From: Pseudonocardia broussonetiae
GTDB lineage: Bacteria; Actinomycetota; Actinomycetes; Mycobacteriales; Pseudonocardiaceae
NCBI RefSeq assembly: GCF_013155125.1
Contig: NZ_CP053564.1
Location: 2,673,501-2,737,500, forward strand
DNA: 64,000 nucleotides
Direction: 5' to 3'
Positions 53,642 through 64,000 of this stretch are shown piece by piece; positions within the stretch are counted from its first letter, which is position 1; each line of letters starts with the position of its first letter. A program made the position numbers and the translations under genes. A model generated the notes under the pieces. The model worked only from the letters and a program-made list of their open reading frames with translations. It made no database searches and had not been told where the DNA came from.

Positions 53642-54097
53642 GTGCTCCTCCTCCGCGGTGACGGTGACGGCTGGACCCACTGCGACCAGGGCCACCGCCA
53701 CTGGGGCCTGTTCGGCGCCGCCGGCCTGCTCCTGCGCCACGACGACCAGGTCCTGCTGCAGCACCGCGCCCACTGGAGCCACCACGGCGGCACCTGGGGC
53801 ATCCTCGGCGGCGCCCGCAACCGCGGGGAGAGCGCGCAGGACGCGGCGCTGCGGGAGGCGTCGGAGGAGGCCGGGCTCGACCCGGCGGCGGTCACGACGC
53901 TGGGGGAGTTCGTCGACGACCACGGCGGCTGGACCTACACCACCGTCGTCGCCCGCACCGCCGAACCGCTCCTGCTCACCGCCCTGACGGCCGAGACCCT
54001 GGAGGTGCGGTGGGTGCCGGCCGAGGGCCTGGGCGGCCTGCCCCTGCACCCCGGCTTCGCCGCGACGTGGGACGTGGTGCGGACGATGGCGGCGTGA
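53642..54097 (+). CDS. NUDIX hydrolase
   Basis: 151 residues. NUDIX box GGARNRGESAQDAALREASEEAGLD follows a His-rich stretch (QGHRHWGLFGAAGLLLRHDDQVLLQHRAHWSHHGGTW), which is unusual and could bind metal. The TGA stop (54095-54097) lies inside the first GTGATC of the repeat locus at 54.1 kb. Substrate unknown. Confidence 0.82.
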   Translation: MLLLRGDGDGWTHCDQGHRHWGLFGAAGLLLRHDDQVLLQHRAHWSHHGGTWGILGGARNRGESAQDAALREASEEAGLDPAAVTTLGEFVDDHGGWTYTTVVARTAEPLLLTALTAETLEVRWVPAEGLGGLPLHPGFAATWDVVRTMAA

Positions 54098-55080
54098 TCG
54101 TCTGTCGCGGGGGCTTGGTGGGGCCGTGAGGGTGCGGTCCCGGTGATCACCGGCTCGTGATCGTCGAGACTGTGACCTCAAGGTCGTCGCGGGGGCCGTG
54201 AGGGTGCGGTTTCGGTGATCACCGGCCCGTGATCGTCGGGAGTGTGACGTGGGGGTCGTTGGTGGGGCGGTGGCGGTGCGCTTTTGGTGATCACCGGCCC
54301 GGGTGCCGGTGAAGCGGTCGCTCGGACGGCGCGTCGGGCCGCGCCCCGGCTCCGCACGTTCTGGTCTCCCACGCGCGTCCGGGCATTCGCGGGACCCGGA
54401 TAGGTGCGCAGTTGGGGCGGTCGGGGTGTGGTGATCGTCGGGAGTGTGACTCCAGGGTCGTCGCGGGGGCCGTGAGGGTGCGGTCCCGGTGATCACCGGC
54501 TCGTGATCGCCGGGAGTGTGACGTGGGGGTCGTTGGTGGGGCGGTGGCGGTGCGCTTTCGGTGATCATTGGCCCGGCGCCGGTCCGAGCGGCCCTGCCGA
54601 TCGCTTGGACAGCGCGTCGGGCCGCGCCCGCGCCCCCCGCTCCGCGGCCCCCCCGCCACCCGCGCCCCCCGCGCCCGATTGCGCACGTTCTGGTGTCCCG
54701 CGCGCGCCCGGACATGCGTGGAACGCGGATAGGTGCGCAGTTGGGGCGGTCGGGGCGTGGTGATCGTCGAGAGTGTGACCAGGAGGTCTCCGCGGGGGCC
54801 GTGGTGGTGCGGTCCCGACGATCACCGGCCCGTGATCGCCGGGACTGTGACGTGAGGGTCGTTGGTGGGGCCGTGGCGGTGCGCTTTCGGTGATCACCGG
54901 GCCGGCGCCGGTAGAAGCGGCCCTGCCGGTCGCTCGGACGGCACGTCGGGCCGCGCCCGCGCCCCCCGTCGGCGCACCTGCTGGTCTCCCGCGCGCCACC
55001 GGACATGCGCGGGACGCCGGACGGTGCGCAGTTCGCCCGGTCGGGGTGCAGTGATCGGCGGAAGCGCGAGGTGGGGGTCA
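54094..55080. repeat. 66-bp element locus 4 with linkers
   Basis: Six full 66-bp units start at 54157, 54229, 54431, 54503, 54760 and 54832, a 57-bp copy at 54094 (internal 9-bp deletion) and a truncated start at 55051. Pairs are split by 6 bp (CGGCTC or CGGCCC); pairs are joined by linkers of 136, 191 and 153 bp. Linkers are homologous to those of the 43-kb locus: GTCGGGCCGCGCCC, a GCGCAC(G/C)T(T/G)CTGGT block, a TCCCGCGCG hairpin area and GGTGCGCAGTT. The gap 54098-55126 has no supported gene. Confidence 0.88.
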
Positions 55081-55113
55081 CCAGGCCCCCGCCCACCTCC
55101 CCGGGCCGTGCGG

Positions 55114-55126
55114 CAGGATCGGCGCC
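55114..55126 (+). promoter_or_regulatory. Putative tmk promoter
   Basis: CAGGAT (55114-55119), 7 nt, GTG 55127. It lies just after the truncated repeat copy. Confidence 0.4.
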
Positions 55127-55801
55127 GTGGGAGCACTGGTCGTCGTCGAGGGCCTCGACGGGGCGGGCAAGCGGACACTGACCGACGCCCTCTCCACCGC
55201 CCTGGCCGCCCGCGGCGCCCGCGTGGCCCGCACGGCCTTCCCCCGCTACGACGACGACGTGCACGCCGAGCTGGTGCGCGACGCCCTCTACGGCCGCCTC
55301 GGCGACCTCTCGGGCTCCGTCCACGGCATGACGCTGCTCTTCGCGCTCGACCGCCGGGCGGCGGGGCCGCTGCTGCGGGCCGACCTCGAGGCCCACGACG
55401 TCGTCCTCGTCGACCGCTACGCCGCCTCCGCCGCGGCGTACGGGGCGGCGCGGCTGCACCAGGACGCGGCGGGGGAGTTCGTGGAGTGGGTGCGGGAGCT
55501 GGAGTTCGGGCGGTTCGGGATCCCGGTGCCCGACCACCACCTGCTGCTGGCCGTGCCCCACGCCGTGGCCGCCGACCGCGCCGCGCACCGCGAGCGCACC
55601 GAGGCCGGGCGCGAGCGCGACACCTACGAGTCCGACGGCGGGCTCCAGGAGCGCACGGGCGCGGTCTACGCGGGGCTCGCGGCGGCGTCGTGGGTGGCGC
55701 CGTGGACGGTGCTGGACGGGGTGGCGGGCGTCGACGCGGACGCCCTCGCGGCCCGGCTGCTGGGCGAGGAGCCGGTCTCTGCGCGGCCCGCGCACGGGTA
55801 G
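55127..55801 (+). CDS. tmk: dTMP kinase
   Basis: Phosphorylates dTMP to dTDP. 224 residues; the P-loop is VVEGLDGAGKRTL, with an Arg after GK instead of the common Ser/Thr, and VLVDRYAASAAAYGAAR is the DRYxxS motif. The region after it is that of the mycobacterial-type enzyme rather than E. coli Tmk. It stands 4 bases before mtrA as in the Rv3247c-Rv3246c order. Leaderless-type promoter. Confidence 0.93.
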   Translation: MGALVVVEGLDGAGKRTLTDALSTALAARGARVARTAFPRYDDDVHAELVRDALYGRLGDLSGSVHGMTLLFALDRRAAGPLLRADLEAHDVVLVDRYAASAAAYGAARLHQDAAGEFVEWVRELEFGRFGIPVPDHHLLLAVPHAVAADRAAHRERTEAGRERDTYESDGGLQERTGAVYAGLAAASWVAPWTVLDGVAGVDADALAARLLGEEPVSARPAHG

Positions 55802-55805
55802 TGGG

Positions 55806-56495
55806 ATGCTGACCCGCATGAAGTCGCGCGTGCTGGTGGTCGACGACGACCCGGCCCTGGCCGAGATGCTCACCATCGTGCTGCGGGGCGAGGGTTTCGA
55901 CACCGCCGTCGTCGCCGACGGCACCCGCGCGCTGCCCGCGGTGCGCGAGCTGCGGCCCGACGTCGTCCTGCTCGACCTCATGCTCCCGGGCATGAACGGC
56001 ATCGACGTCTGCCGGGCCATCCGCTCGGAGTCGGGCGTGCCGATCGTCATGCTGACGGCCAAGAGCGACACCGTCGACATCGTCCTGGGCCTGGAGTCCG
56101 GCGCCGACGACTACGTCGTGAAGCCGTTCAAGCCCAAGGAGCTGGTCGCGAGGATCCGCGCGCGCGTGCGGCGCACCGAGAACGAGCCGGCCGAGCAGCT
56201 CGCGATCGGCGACGTCACGATCGACGTCCCCGCCCACCAGGTCGTGCGCCATGGCGAGCAGATCGCGCTCACCCCGCTCGAGTTCGACCTGCTGGTGGCG
56301 CTGGCCCGCAAGCCGCGCCAGGTGTTCACGCGCGAGGTGCTGCTCGAGCAGGTGTGGGGCTACCGGCACGCCGCCGACACGCGCCTGGTCAACGTGCACG
56401 TCCAGCGGCTGCGGTCGAAGGTCGAGCGCGACCCGGAGCACCCGGAGGTCGTGCTGACCGTCCGCGGCGTCGGGTACAAGGCGGGCCCGCCGTGA
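55806..56495 (+). CDS. mtrA: MtrA response regulator
   Basis: Essential OmpR-type regulator of cell-wall and division genes in actinobacteria. 229 residues; receiver D13-D15, D57 (LLDLMLPGMNGIDVCR), T84 and K106, then winged helix with LTPLEFDLLVALARKPRQVFTREVLLEQVWGYRHAADTRLVNVHVQRLRSKVE. Near-identical to mycobacterial MtrA in most of these segments. The N-terminal M-L-T-R-M-K-S-R aligns with the longer mycobacterial start; ATG 55818 is an alternative. Forms an operon with mtrB and lpqB. Confidence 0.97.
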   Translation: MLTRMKSRVLVVDDDPALAEMLTIVLRGEGFDTAVVADGTRALPAVRELRPDVVLLDLMLPGMNGIDVCRAIRSESGVPIVMLTAKSDTVDIVLGLESGADDYVVKPFKPKELVARIRARVRRTENEPAEQLAIGDVTIDVPAHQVVRHGEQIALTPLEFDLLVALARKPRQVFTREVLLEQVWGYRHAADTRLVNVHVQRLRSKVERDPEHPEVVLTVRGVGYKAGPP

Positions 56496-56517
56496 GCGGA
56501 CGCCCCGCACCGGTGCA

Positions 56518-58272
56518 GTGAGCCCCGGCCGCCTCCGCCGCGGCCTGGCCCAGGCGCGCCAGTTCGGGGGCGAGGTCGCCGAGGCCTCGGGTGCGGTCTG
56601 GCGGCGCTCGCTGCAGCTGCGGGTGGTGATCAGCACCCTCGCCCTGTCGACGGCGGTCGTGCTCGTGCTCGGCCTGGTGCTGCAGACGCAGATCGCGCAG
56701 CGCCTGGTGCAGGGCAAGGAGGCCGACACGCTGCTGCGCTTCGAGGCCGGCGTCTCGCTGCTGGAGCGCGACCTGTCCGGCGTCGACCCCGACCGCGAAG
56801 GTGCCGAGGGCGAACTCAACAACGCCCTCGCGCAGCTGACCAGCGCCGACTCCGACGGCGAGGCCACCGCGGCGGGGGAGTTCCGGGCCGTGCTCACCAC
56901 CGGGCGGCGCGACGGGGGCGAGGAGATCTCCGCCGGTCCCGTCGACGACGTGCCGGCCGAGCTGCGCCGTGACGTCGGCGAGGACAGCACGCTGGCCCGC
57001 CAGTACGCGACGATCACGCAGAACGGCGTGGCCGTGCCGACGCTCGTCGTCGGGCAGCCGGTGCGCACCGCCGGCCCGCGCGGGCTCGAGTTCTACATGC
57101 TGTTCCCGCTCGACTCCGAGCAGCGCACGCTCGGGCTGGTCCAGAGCACGCTCATCGTCGCCGGGCTGCTGCTGCTCCTGCTGCTCGCGGGCATCGTCAG
57201 CATCGTCACGCGGCTGGTCGTGCGCCCGGTCCGCGAGGCCGCGGAGATCGCCGAGCGCTTCGCCGACGGCCACCTCGACGAGCGCATGCGCGTGCAGGGC
57301 GACGACGAGGTCGCGCGGCTGGGCGAGTCGTACAACGAGATGGCGCAGAGCATCCAGAGCCAGATCCAGCAGCTCGAGGAGTTCGGGGCGCTGCAGCGGC
57401 GCTTCACCTCCGACGTCAGCCACGAGCTGCGCACCCCGCTGACGACGGTCCGGATGGCCGCCGACGTCCTCTACGCCTCCCGCGAGGAGCTGCTCCCGGC
57501 GCTGCGGCGCAGCTCGGAGCTGCTGGTCACCGAGCTCGACCGGTTCGAGGCGCTGCTCGCCGACCTGCTGGAGATCAGCCGGCTCGACGCGGGCGTCGCC
57601 GACCTGGTGGCCGAGAACGTCGACGTGCGGTCGGTCGTGCTGCGCGCCGTCGAGGCCGTCCGGGGCATCGCCGACGAGACCGGCACCGAGCTCGACCTCG
57701 ACCTGCCCGAGGGCATCCTCGCCGAGATTGACAACCGGCGCGTCGAGCGGATCGTGCGCAACCTCGTCGCCAACGCCGTCGACCACGGCGAGGGCCGACC
57801 GGTGCGGGTGCAGCTGGCCGCCGACGACCGAGCGGTGGCGGTGCTGGTCCGCGACCAGGGCGTCGGCCTGCGACCGGGCGAGGCCGGGCTGGTGTTCAAC
57901 CGGTTCTGGCGCGCCGAGGAGAGCCGCGCCCGGCGCAGCGGCGGCAGCGGGCTCGGGCTCTCGATCAGCGTCGAGGACGCCCGGCTGCACGGCGGCTGGC
58001 TGCAGGCGTGGGGCGAGGTCGGCCGGGGCGCGGCGTTCCGGCTGACGCTCCCGCGCGTCGCCGGCGGCGTGCTCGTCGACAGCCCGCTCCCGCTCGGCCC
58101 CGACGAGAGCACCCCGCCCGCGCCGATGACGTCGGTGCCCACGCCGGCGCGCGGGATGCCGCTCGTCGAGCCGGCCGTGCAGTGGCTGCCCGGCGACGAC
58201 GTCGACGAGCCCGACGACGACCGCGGAGACGGAGCCCGACCCGCGGCCGACCTGGCGGGGGAGCAGCGGTGA
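56518..58272 (+). CDS. mtrB: MtrB sensor histidine kinase
   Basis: Membrane kinase of 584 residues partnering MtrA. TM1 is about residues 36-58, an extracytoplasmic domain follows, then TM2 about 206-230, HAMP, HisKA with H302 (SDVSHELRTPLTTVRM), and HATPase with NLVANAVDHGEG, DQGVGLRPGEAG and SGGSGLGLSISVEDARLHGG. A long acidic C-terminal tail ends the protein. GTG 56518 is the start, 22 bases after mtrA; an upstream GTG at 56492 runs into a stop after nine codons. Its stop overlaps lpqB (GTGA). Confidence 0.97.
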   Translation: MSPGRLRRGLAQARQFGGEVAEASGAVWRRSLQLRVVISTLALSTAVVLVLGLVLQTQIAQRLVQGKEADTLLRFEAGVSLLERDLSGVDPDREGAEGELNNALAQLTSADSDGEATAAGEFRAVLTTGRRDGGEEISAGPVDDVPAELRRDVGEDSTLARQYATITQNGVAVPTLVVGQPVRTAGPRGLEFYMLFPLDSEQRTLGLVQSTLIVAGLLLLLLLAGIVSIVTRLVVRPVREAAEIAERFADGHLDERMRVQGDDEVARLGESYNEMAQSIQSQIQQLEEFGALQRRFTSDVSHELRTPLTTVRMAADVLYASREELLPALRRSSELLVTELDRFEALLADLLEISRLDAGVADLVAENVDVRSVVLRAVEAVRGIADETGTELDLDLPEGILAEIDNRRVERIVRNLVANAVDHGEGRPVRVQLAADDRAVAVLVRDQGVGLRPGEAGLVFNRFWRAEESRARRSGGSGLGLSISVEDARLHGGWLQAWGEVGRGAAFRLTLPRVAGGVLVDSPLPLGPDESTPPAPMTSVPTPARGMPLVEPAVQWLPGDDVDEPDDDRGDGARPAADLAGEQR

Positions 58273-59999
58273 GGCGGGCGACGGTCGCGCTGGCCGTGCT
58301 GCTCGCGCTGAGCGGCGTGGCCGGCTGCGCGAGCGTGCCCGGCAGCTCCCCGGTGCAGATCCTGCGCGACGTCACCGACGGGGAGACCGCGGTGCTCCCG
58401 CCCGGGCCCGTCGACGGCACGGACGCGGGCGGGCTGGTCCGCGGGTTCGTCGAGGCCTCGGGCAGCAGCGCCGACGACCACGGCGCCGCCCGGCTGTTCC
58501 TCGCCCCCGAGGCGCAGGACTGGGACGCGGGTGCCGGCTTCACCGTGCTGGACTCCCAGTTCGACACCGTCCCCTCGCCCGGCGCGCCCGACCCGTCCTC
58601 CGACACGACGCGCATCCGGATCCGCGGCAGCTCCGTCGGGCGGGTGACGGCGTCGGGGTCGTTCGAGCCGGAGCAGGCGCCGGTGCAGATCGACGTCACG
58701 GTCGTGCGGCGCAACGGTCAGTGGCGCATCTCCGAGCTCCCCGACGGCGTCGTCCTGCCGCTGGACGAGTTCCGCACGAGCTACCGCGACGTCCGCACCT
58801 GGTTCGTCGACCCCGCCCGCCGCGTCGTCGTCCCCGACCTGCGCTACCTGCCCGCGTTCCCGTCCCGCGCGCAGGCCTCGCGGGCGATGGAGCTGCTGCT
58901 GGCGGGTCCGTCGGGGGCGCTGCTCGGCGCCGTCGACTCCCAGCTCGACGCGGGCGCGCGGCTGCGGTCGAACGTGGCGCTCACCGAGACCGGCGCGCTC
59001 ATCGTCGACCTCACCCGGGTCGGCGACCTCGACGAGCCCGGCCGCCGGCTGCTCGCCGCGCAGGTCGTGCTGTCGCTCGGCGAGGTCAACGTCGCGCGGG
59101 TGCGGCTGCTCGTCGACGGGATCCCGCTGATCACCGGCAGGCCCGAGCTCACGCGCGAGGACGTGGCCGACCTCAACGGCGACGTCCAGCCCGCCGCCGA
59201 CGTGCCCGCGCTCGTCGTCGCGGGCGGGCGGCTGCGCGGGCTGGGGGCCGGGTCCGCCGGGTCCGAGCAGCCCGGGCCGCTGGGCAACGGGGCCTACGAC
59301 GTGGAGTCGGCGGCGTCGTCGGTCGACGGGCAGCGGGTCGCCGCGGTCGCGCGCTCGTCGGGGCGGCGGCTGCTGCTGGTCGGTGGCGGCGCCGACGGCG
59401 GGGTGGCCGAGATCGGGCTGTCGGCCGTCGACATGACCCGGCCGTCGTGGACGCCGACGGGCAGCGAGGTCTGGACCGTCATGGACTCGACGACGGTGGC
59501 GCGCGTGCTCGTCGACGGGGCGGGGACGCCGCGGACGGGGCAGGTCAACGCCGACGAGCTCGCCGCGTTCGGCCCGATCCAGGACCTGCGCCTCTCGCGC
59601 GACGGGATGCGCGTGGTCGCGGTCGTCGCGGGCGGGCTCTACACGGCCGCCGTGACGCGCAGCCTCGACGGCGAGGCGGCGGTCCGCAACATCCGGCGGC
59701 TGCGCCCGGCCGACCTCGGCGAGGTCGTGAGCGCCGACTGGCGCTCGGCGGAGGCGGTCGTCGCGATCACGCGCCGGGCCGACCGGCTCGTCGCGCAGGT
59801 GTCGGTGGACGGCCTGTCGGTGCAGGGGCTGCTGGTCAACAACCTGACGCCTCCGCTGGGTGCGGTCGCGGCCGCCCCGAGCCGGGCGTTCCTGGTGACC
59901 GACCAGAGCGGGGTGTGGAGCTTCGCGGGCGGCGACCAGGACGCCTGGCGCCAGGTGCTGGGCGGGGCGCCGGACGCGGTGCCGTTCTACCCGGGCTGA
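58269..59999 (+). CDS. lpqB: Lipoprotein LpqB
   Basis: Secreted lipoprotein that modulates MtrB. 576 residues with a signal peptide and lipobox GVAGC (C20), a GerMN-like domain in the middle (FLAPEAQDWDAGAGFTVLDSQ, ARRVVVPDLRYLPAF) and a C-terminal beta-propeller-like region (from about 320). GTG 58269 overlaps mtrB. The gene ends before a strong inverted repeat. Confidence 0.95.
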   Translation: MRRATVALAVLLALSGVAGCASVPGSSPVQILRDVTDGETAVLPPGPVDGTDAGGLVRGFVEASGSSADDHGAARLFLAPEAQDWDAGAGFTVLDSQFDTVPSPGAPDPSSDTTRIRIRGSSVGRVTASGSFEPEQAPVQIDVTVVRRNGQWRISELPDGVVLPLDEFRTSYRDVRTWFVDPARRVVVPDLRYLPAFPSRAQASRAMELLLAGPSGALLGAVDSQLDAGARLRSNVALTETGALIVDLTRVGDLDEPGRRLLAAQVVLSLGEVNVARVRLLVDGIPLITGRPELTREDVADLNGDVQPAADVPALVVAGGRLRGLGAGSAGSEQPGPLGNGAYDVESAASSVDGQRVAAVARSSGRRLLLVGGGADGGVAEIGLSAVDMTRPSWTPTGSEVWTVMDSTTVARVLVDGAGTPRTGQVNADELAAFGPIQDLRLSRDGMRVVAVVAGGLYTAAVTRSLDGEAAVRNIRRLRPADLGEVVSADWRSAEAVVAITRRADRLVAQVSVDGLSVQGLLVNNLTPPLGAVAAAPSRAFLVTDQSGVWSFAGGDQDAWRQVLGGAPDAVPFYPG

Positions 60000-60065
60000 G
60001 CGCGCGGCTCGCCGGCGGGCGACCACCTGTCGTCCGCCGGCGGGCGACCGCCTCCCGAGGCCGAG

Positions 60066-60120
60066 TTGCAGCAAGGCCACCTTGACGCAACGGGACGTCA
60101 GCAAGGTGGCCTTCCTGCAA
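60066..60120. terminator. Long inverted repeat after lpqB
   Basis: TTGCAGCAAGGCCACCTTG (60066-60084) pairs with 60102-60120 with one mismatch in 19 and a 17-base loop. It probably terminates mtrA-mtrB-lpqB and may be one copy of a dispersed repeat. Upstream a direct repeat of GCCGGCGGGCGACC starts at about 60013 and 60037. Confidence 0.65.
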
Positions 60121-60196
60121 CCGGGGGTGGGGTGGCCGGAGCCGCGCCTGTGGACAACTCCCGCCCGCCGTCGGCCCCACCCGGCACCCTGGGCGG

Positions 60197-60835
60197 ATGG
60201 GACCCCGCCTGCTCGCCGCGGCGCTGACCGACCTCGTGCTGCCCGCAGGCTGCGCGGCGTGCGGTGCGCCGGAGGCGCCGTGGTGCCCCGCGTGCGCATC
60301 CCTGCTCACCGGGCCGCACCGCGTCGGGCTGCCCGGTCTGCCGCCGACGCTCGCCGTCGGGCGGTACGCGGGCCCGCTGCGCACCGCGCTGCTGCGCTAC
60401 AAGGAGCGCGGCCGGCGCGATCTCGCCGTCCCGCTCGCCGCGCTGCTCGCCGCCGGGCTCAGCGGGGCCCCGGTCGACCTCGTGCCGGCCCCGTCGCGGG
60501 CGGCCGCGGCCCGGGCGCGCGGCGGCGACCACGTGGTGCGGCTCGCCCGCGCCGCGGCCGCGGGACGGGCGGGGGTGCGGGTCGTGCCCGTGCTCGGGCT
60601 GGCGCGCGGGGCGGCCGACTCGGTGGGGCTCGACGCGGCGCAGCGCACGGCCAACCTGCGCGGGCGGGTGCACGTCCGCGCGCCGCTGCGCCCGCGGCCG
60701 GGGGCGGACGTGCTCCTCGTCGACGACGTCGTGACCAGCGGCGCGACGCTGCGGGCGGCGGTCGGGGCGTTCGCGGCGGCGGGTGTGCGCGTCGACGGCG
60801 CGCTCGTCCTGTGCGACGCGACCGGCGCATGTTGA
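60197..60835 (+). CDS. ComF-family phosphoribosyltransferase-like protein
   Basis: 212 residues. A zinc ribbon with C19, C22, C30 and C33 is followed by a type I PRTase domain with VLLVDDVVTSGATLRAAV (172-189), the PRPP-binding motif. ComF is needed for DNA uptake in Gram-positives; in actinobacteria its function is unclear (Rv3242c). ATG 60197. Confidence 0.9.
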   Translation: MGPRLLAAALTDLVLPAGCAACGAPEAPWCPACASLLTGPHRVGLPGLPPTLAVGRYAGPLRTALLRYKERGRRDLAVPLAALLAAGLSGAPVDLVPAPSRAAAARARGGDHVVRLARAAAAGRAGVRVVPVLGLARGAADSVGLDAAQRTANLRGRVHVRAPLRPRPGADVLLVDDVVTSGATLRAAVGAFAAAGVRVDGALVLCDATGAC

Positions 60836-60850
60836 TCATGAACAGCGGAT

Positions 60851-60875
60851 GGAATCGTACCCTCGGGACGGTGTT
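60851..60875 (+). promoter_or_regulatory. Possible SigH/SigR-type promoter before hpf
   Basis: GGAAT (60851-60855) and GTT (60873-60875) are 17 bases apart, close to the GGAAT-N18-GTT stress consensus. A second set (TTGCCG at 60933, TACGGT at 60954) could give a housekeeping promoter but has a short 15-nt spacer. Both are weakly supported. Confidence 0.35.
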
Positions 60876-61084
60876 CGGGGAATGTCACCGAGCGCAACCA
60901 CACGGCCCGGGGTCACTCACCGCACGGGTCTGTTGCCGTCCTGTGATCCGGGCTACGGTCCCTTCTCATCCGACCCGCCCCGTCGAACGGGGCATTCGAG
61001 GAGGAACGCACCGATCCAGTGCCGGGACTCCTGTCCTGGCGCATCTGCACCGCCAACCCGACGCCGAAAGCGAGGGAAGTCTGC

Positions 61085-61750
61085 GTGGAGATCGTTGTCA
61101 CCGGCCGGAACGTCGAGGTGCCCGAGCACTTCCGGGTGCACGTCGCCGAGAAGGTCGCTCGCCTGGAACGCTACGACCACAAGATCGTCGGGCTGGAGGT
61201 CGAGCTCTTCCACGAGCCCAACCGCCGCCAGCTCAAGACCTGTCAACGCGTCGAGCTCACCGGCCGGGGCTGCGGCCCGGTCGCCCGTGCGGAGGCCTGC
61301 GCCCAGGACTTCTACGCCGCGCTCGACGCCGCCGTGGCCAAGCTCGAGGCGCGCCTGCGCCGCTCGCACGACCGCCGCCGCGTCACCGGACGCCGCACCC
61401 AGGTGCTCGTGGGCCGCGCCGCGTCGAACGGCCGGGGCACCGCCCTGCTCGAGGAGGCGCCGCCCCTCGACACCGAGACCGACGTGGACATCCCGTTCCC
61501 GCGCGACGCCGTCGACGACGCCCTGCCCGACCACCTCCCGCCCGAGGCCACCGACGACGATCCGGCCCCCGGCCGCGTCGTGCGCCGCAAGGTGCACACG
61601 GCCGACCCGATGTCGGTCGACGAGGCGCTCTCCCACATGGAGCTCGTCGGCCACGACTTCTACCTCTTCTCCGACTCCGAGAGCGGGGAGCCCAGCGTCG
61701 TCTACCGGCGCAAGGGCTACGACTACGGCGTCATCCGGCTCGGCAGGTAG
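61085..61750 (+). CDS. hpf: Long-form ribosome hibernation promoting factor
   Basis: Stabilises idle 100S ribosomes. 221 residues: an S30AE domain (about 1-105: VEIVVTGRNVEVPEHFRVHVAEKVARLERY, ARAEACAQDFYAALDAAVAKLEARLRR) and the C-terminal dimerisation domain (from about 165: RKVHTADPMSVDEALSHMELVGHDFYLFSDSESGEPSVVYRRKGYDYGVIRL). GTG 61085 is preferred; the upstream GTG 61019 would add 22 residues of non-conserved sequence. It lies between comF and secA as in mycobacteria. Confidence 0.93.
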   Translation: MEIVVTGRNVEVPEHFRVHVAEKVARLERYDHKIVGLEVELFHEPNRRQLKTCQRVELTGRGCGPVARAEACAQDFYAALDAAVAKLEARLRRSHDRRRVTGRRTQVLVGRAASNGRGTALLEEAPPLDTETDVDIPFPRDAVDDALPDHLPPEATDDDPAPGRVVRRKVHTADPMSVDEALSHMELVGHDFYLFSDSESGEPSVVYRRKGYDYGVIRLGR

Positions 61751-61764
61751 CCCGCCCACCGACC

Positions 61765-61812
61765 CCGAGGGGGCGGCCGGCGTTCCGCGAGGAACGCGGG
61801 TCGCCCCCTCGG
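61765..61812. terminator. Terminator hairpin after hpf
   Basis: CCGAGGGGGCG (61765-61775) and CGCCCCCTCGG (61802-61812) are perfectly complementary, enclosing a second stem CGTTCC/GGAACG. A strong terminator that separates hpf and secA transcription. Confidence 0.8.
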
Positions 61813-61914
61813 CGTTGTGCAGGTGGGTCCGGGTGCTTCGCTACCCTGGACCGGGCAGCGCTGCGCCCCCGGGCGCGTGCTGCGACCTGACCGCCACGTG
61901 AATGAGGTCGAGCT

Positions 61915-64000
<2,086 letters not shown>

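Noticed and set aside
53435..56080. 881-codon minus-strand frame over the 54-kb repeats and tmk
   Set aside because: It runs antisense through tmk and ends in the ABM-like gene, typical of shadow frames in high-GC DNA.
61019..61084. Longer N-terminus for HPF from GTG 61019
   Set aside because: S30AE proteins begin close to the EIVVTGRNVEV strand; the extra residues are unlike the family, although AGGAGG lies about 13 nt upstream of GTG 61019.

Overview
The window is a very GC-rich (about 75%) actinobacterial chromosome segment. Gene content points to Pseudonocardiaceae, most likely Pseudonocardia or a near relative: mtrA-mtrB-lpqB, F420 genes fbiA/fbiB, WhiB2, SigE-type sigma factors, a DinB-type maleylpyruvate-isomerase-fold protein, and a SAH-type riboswitch before sahH. 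The genus is inference. From memory, the core gene order matches the Mycobacterium tuberculosis block from birA (Rv3279c) through purK, purE, fadE25, the LCP gene, manB/manC, fbiA, fbiB, whiB2, manA, sahH, tmk, mtrA, mtrB, lpqB, comF-like and hpf to secA1 (Rv3240c), so the backbone is an old conserved region with accessory genes inserted. Layout: 1-4.5 kb holds the end of a Gly/Gln/Tyr-repeat membrane protein, a flavin monooxygenase, birA, a PH-domain membrane protein and HMG-CoA lyase. 4.5-11.1 kb holds a minus-strand MaoC/SulP/prfC/IMPase set and a plus-strand two-component system. 11.1-14 kb has a repeat locus, GtrA, purK and purE. 14-19.7 kb is accessory: an IS630-like HTH protein, a leader region with a 12-residue ORF, a 1204-residue HTH-STAND-WD40 protein and a TetR regulator. 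19.8-28.7 kb has acyl-CoA dehydrogenase, a TIGR03089 protein, LCP ligase, glycosyltransferases and mannose-1-phosphate guanylyltransferase. 28.7-32.4 kb has F420 biosynthesis, NUDIX and a DUF559 protein. 33-42.9 kb has M50 protease, whiB2, the mannose-phosphate genes (pmm, Trm112, SIS, manA), CDF and APC transporters, and an ArsR/SRPBCC pair. 44-50.9 kb is accessory: kinase, lone CheB, acyl-CoA ligase, a glutamate-mutase-L-like protein and a sortase operon. 51-64 kb has sahH, small enzymes, tmk, mtrAB-lpqB, comF, hpf and the 5' part of secA. How the genes work together: the mannose genes (ManC-type transferase, phosphomannomutase, SIS protein, ManA) with the glycosyltransferases and LCP protein supply GDP-mannose and build or anchor cell-wall glycans. 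FbiA and FbiB make polyglutamylated F420. MtrAB-LpqB couples envelope state to division, and SecA serves export. The sortase operon (substrate-sortase-sigma factor-membrane protein) looks like a self-contained surface module. The most unusual signal is non-coding. About 24 copies of a 66-bp element bounded by GTGATC and GATCAC occur in four intergenic loci (11.1, 32.5, 43 and 54 kb), with a 65-bp relative at 15.2 kb. They fall into sequence families that keep the same length and termini, with stereotyped spacers (6 bp, or 15/34 bp). Other notable signals are a leader ORF whose Shine-Dalgarno region can pair with about 18 nt of the 16S rRNA 3' end, many apparent leaderless promoters (NANNNT 6-9 nt before the start codon), and a SAH riboswitch overlapping a competing hairpin.
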